A stretch of 7,781 nucleotides of DNA from Clostridia bacterium (lineage in GTDB: Bacteria > Bacillota > Clostridia > Christensenellales > DTU072): positions 1-7,781 of the forward strand of contig JAQVME010000053.1 in the NCBI GenBank assembly GCA_028703745.1, read 5' to 3'. The notes under the pieces were generated by a model that worked only from the letters and a program-made list of their open reading frames with translations, did no database searches and was not told where the DNA came from. Shown in pieces: positions 7,123 through 7,781 of this stretch (positions are counted from its first letter, which is position 1; every line of letters begins with the position of its first letter). A program made the position numbers and the translations under genes.

Positions 7123-7781
7123 TTATAGATAATTTTTTATCATTTCCTCAAAATCCCCGCTTTCGGAGGCGTTGAAAATATGCTTGTAATATTCGGGGTC
7201 AATTTTGATTTTTAGCCGTTTTGCGTACAGCGTGAAGATAAGGTATTTGACAACGCCTTCTTTGTCGGCGCTCGCGTCAATCGGAAAGCCCTTTGCCACT
7301 CTCTTGACTATTTCGGACAACTCGGCGCACTTCAGAGGTATCAGTTCCTCGCAAAAGGGTATCATGGCGACTATTTCTTTGTAATACCTGAAATAGTCCT
7401 TACTGATACCTTTAGCGCGCAATCTCAGCACGTTGCCGCAAAATATCCTGTCTTTGTAAATAATATCAACGCTACCCTCAAAATCGCTTTTGACCAGCTC
7501 GTTGAATAGAAACAGCTTGTGATAGGAATTTATGCGCATGGAGGACAGCATACGCCGTGTGGCGTTCTGCATAGCGGCTCCGGGGAATTCCGCTACGATG
7601 TCATAAAGCTCCTCATACTTGTAGCCCGCCACCTTGAAAAGGTCCTCGAGCGCTCCTACGGATATCTCGCTCGGAGCAAACAGCTTGAAGAACTCCTTGA
7701 CCCTTTCTATTTCTTTTGCAACAAAGGCGTCGCTAATAAAAGGGTATTTTGAAGGCGCGGCGTCGGCGCCGTCCATATACG
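7123..7781 (-). CDS. Unrecognised, probably helical protein (N-terminus cut by window edge)
   Basis: The frame is open from the right edge to the TAA at 7123. There is an ATG at 7776, but only five bases lie upstream of it, the frame is still open there and no ribosome site can be seen. Residue 1 may therefore be internal and the true N-terminus outside. The 217 residues after that Met are rich in Lys, Glu, Leu and Ile with few prolines or glycines, and look helical and soluble. Visible segments include AKEIERVKEFFKLF, GALEDLFKVAGYKYEELYDI and a basic AKRLKIKIDPEYYKHIF near the end. I see no signal peptide, membrane segment, nucleotide-binding motif or metal-binding cluster; the three Cys residues are scattered. 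I do not recognise the family. It ends just before a terminator, so it is transcribed separately from the lipoprotein genes. Confidence 0.8.
   Translation of the reverse strand, partial: YMDGADAAPSKYPFISDAFVAKEIERVKEFFKLFAPSEISVGALEDLFKVAGYKYEELYDIVAEFPGAAMQNATRRMLSSMRINSYHKLFLFNELVKSDFEGSVDIIYKDRIFCGNVLRLRAKGISKDYFRYYKEIVAMIPFCEELIPLKCAELSEIVKRVAKGFPIDASADKEGVVKYLIFTLYAKRLKIKIDPEYYKHIFNASESGDFEEMIKNYL

Noticed and set aside
7519..7752. Plus-strand open frame of 77 codons
   Set aside because: It is antisense to the right-hand gene and has no recognisable features.

Overview
The window carries three protein-coding genes, all on the minus strand, and no RNA genes, CRISPR arrays or recognisable mobile elements. 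From right to left in the direction of transcription they are: the C-terminal part of an unrecognised, probably helical protein (7123-7781, open at the right edge); a complete 1748-residue lipoprotein built almost entirely of BspA-type leucine-rich repeats with two InlB-type repeats (1737-6983); and a second lipoprotein, truncated by the left edge after 536 residues, with a group-3 bacterial Ig-like domain followed by InlB-type and InlB-like repeats (1-1608). The last gene never reaches a stop inside the window, so an ORF caller that needs a stop would miss it.

The organism is most likely an uncultured or gut-type Firmicute, Clostridia-like. The reasons are the short MKK signal peptides with lipoboxes LSAC and LTAC, Shine-Dalgarno sequences of the AGGAG and GGTGA type, sigma-A-like promoters (one with a perfect TTGACA), AT-rich gaps between genes of moderate GC, and the combination of BspA-type LRR, InlB B-repeat and Big_3 modules that is common in that group. 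This is an inference. Other host-associated bacteria, including Bacteroidetes and spirochaetes, also carry such proteins.

Each gene seems to have its own transcription signals. The right-hand gene ends four bases before a stem-loop followed by six U residues. Downstream of this lies a candidate promoter (TTGCGC, 17 bp, TATAAT) for the large lipoprotein gene. The 128-bp gap after the large gene holds a stronger candidate promoter (TTGACA, 18 bp, TATTAT) for the second lipoprotein. No clear U-tailed terminator separates the two lipoprotein genes, so some read-through is possible.

Functionally, the two lipoproteins look like co-located surface proteins tethered by an N-terminal lipid, presenting long repeat scaffolds for binding host molecules, polysaccharide or other cells. 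Their ligands cannot be read from the sequence. The large protein has an internal modular order: four blocks, each with a header, an LRR run and a V-[YF]-V-P cap. Seven copies of a GVLF...YP insert are spaced by what look like whole numbers of repeats. I see no evidence for a new defence, biosynthetic or mobile system.
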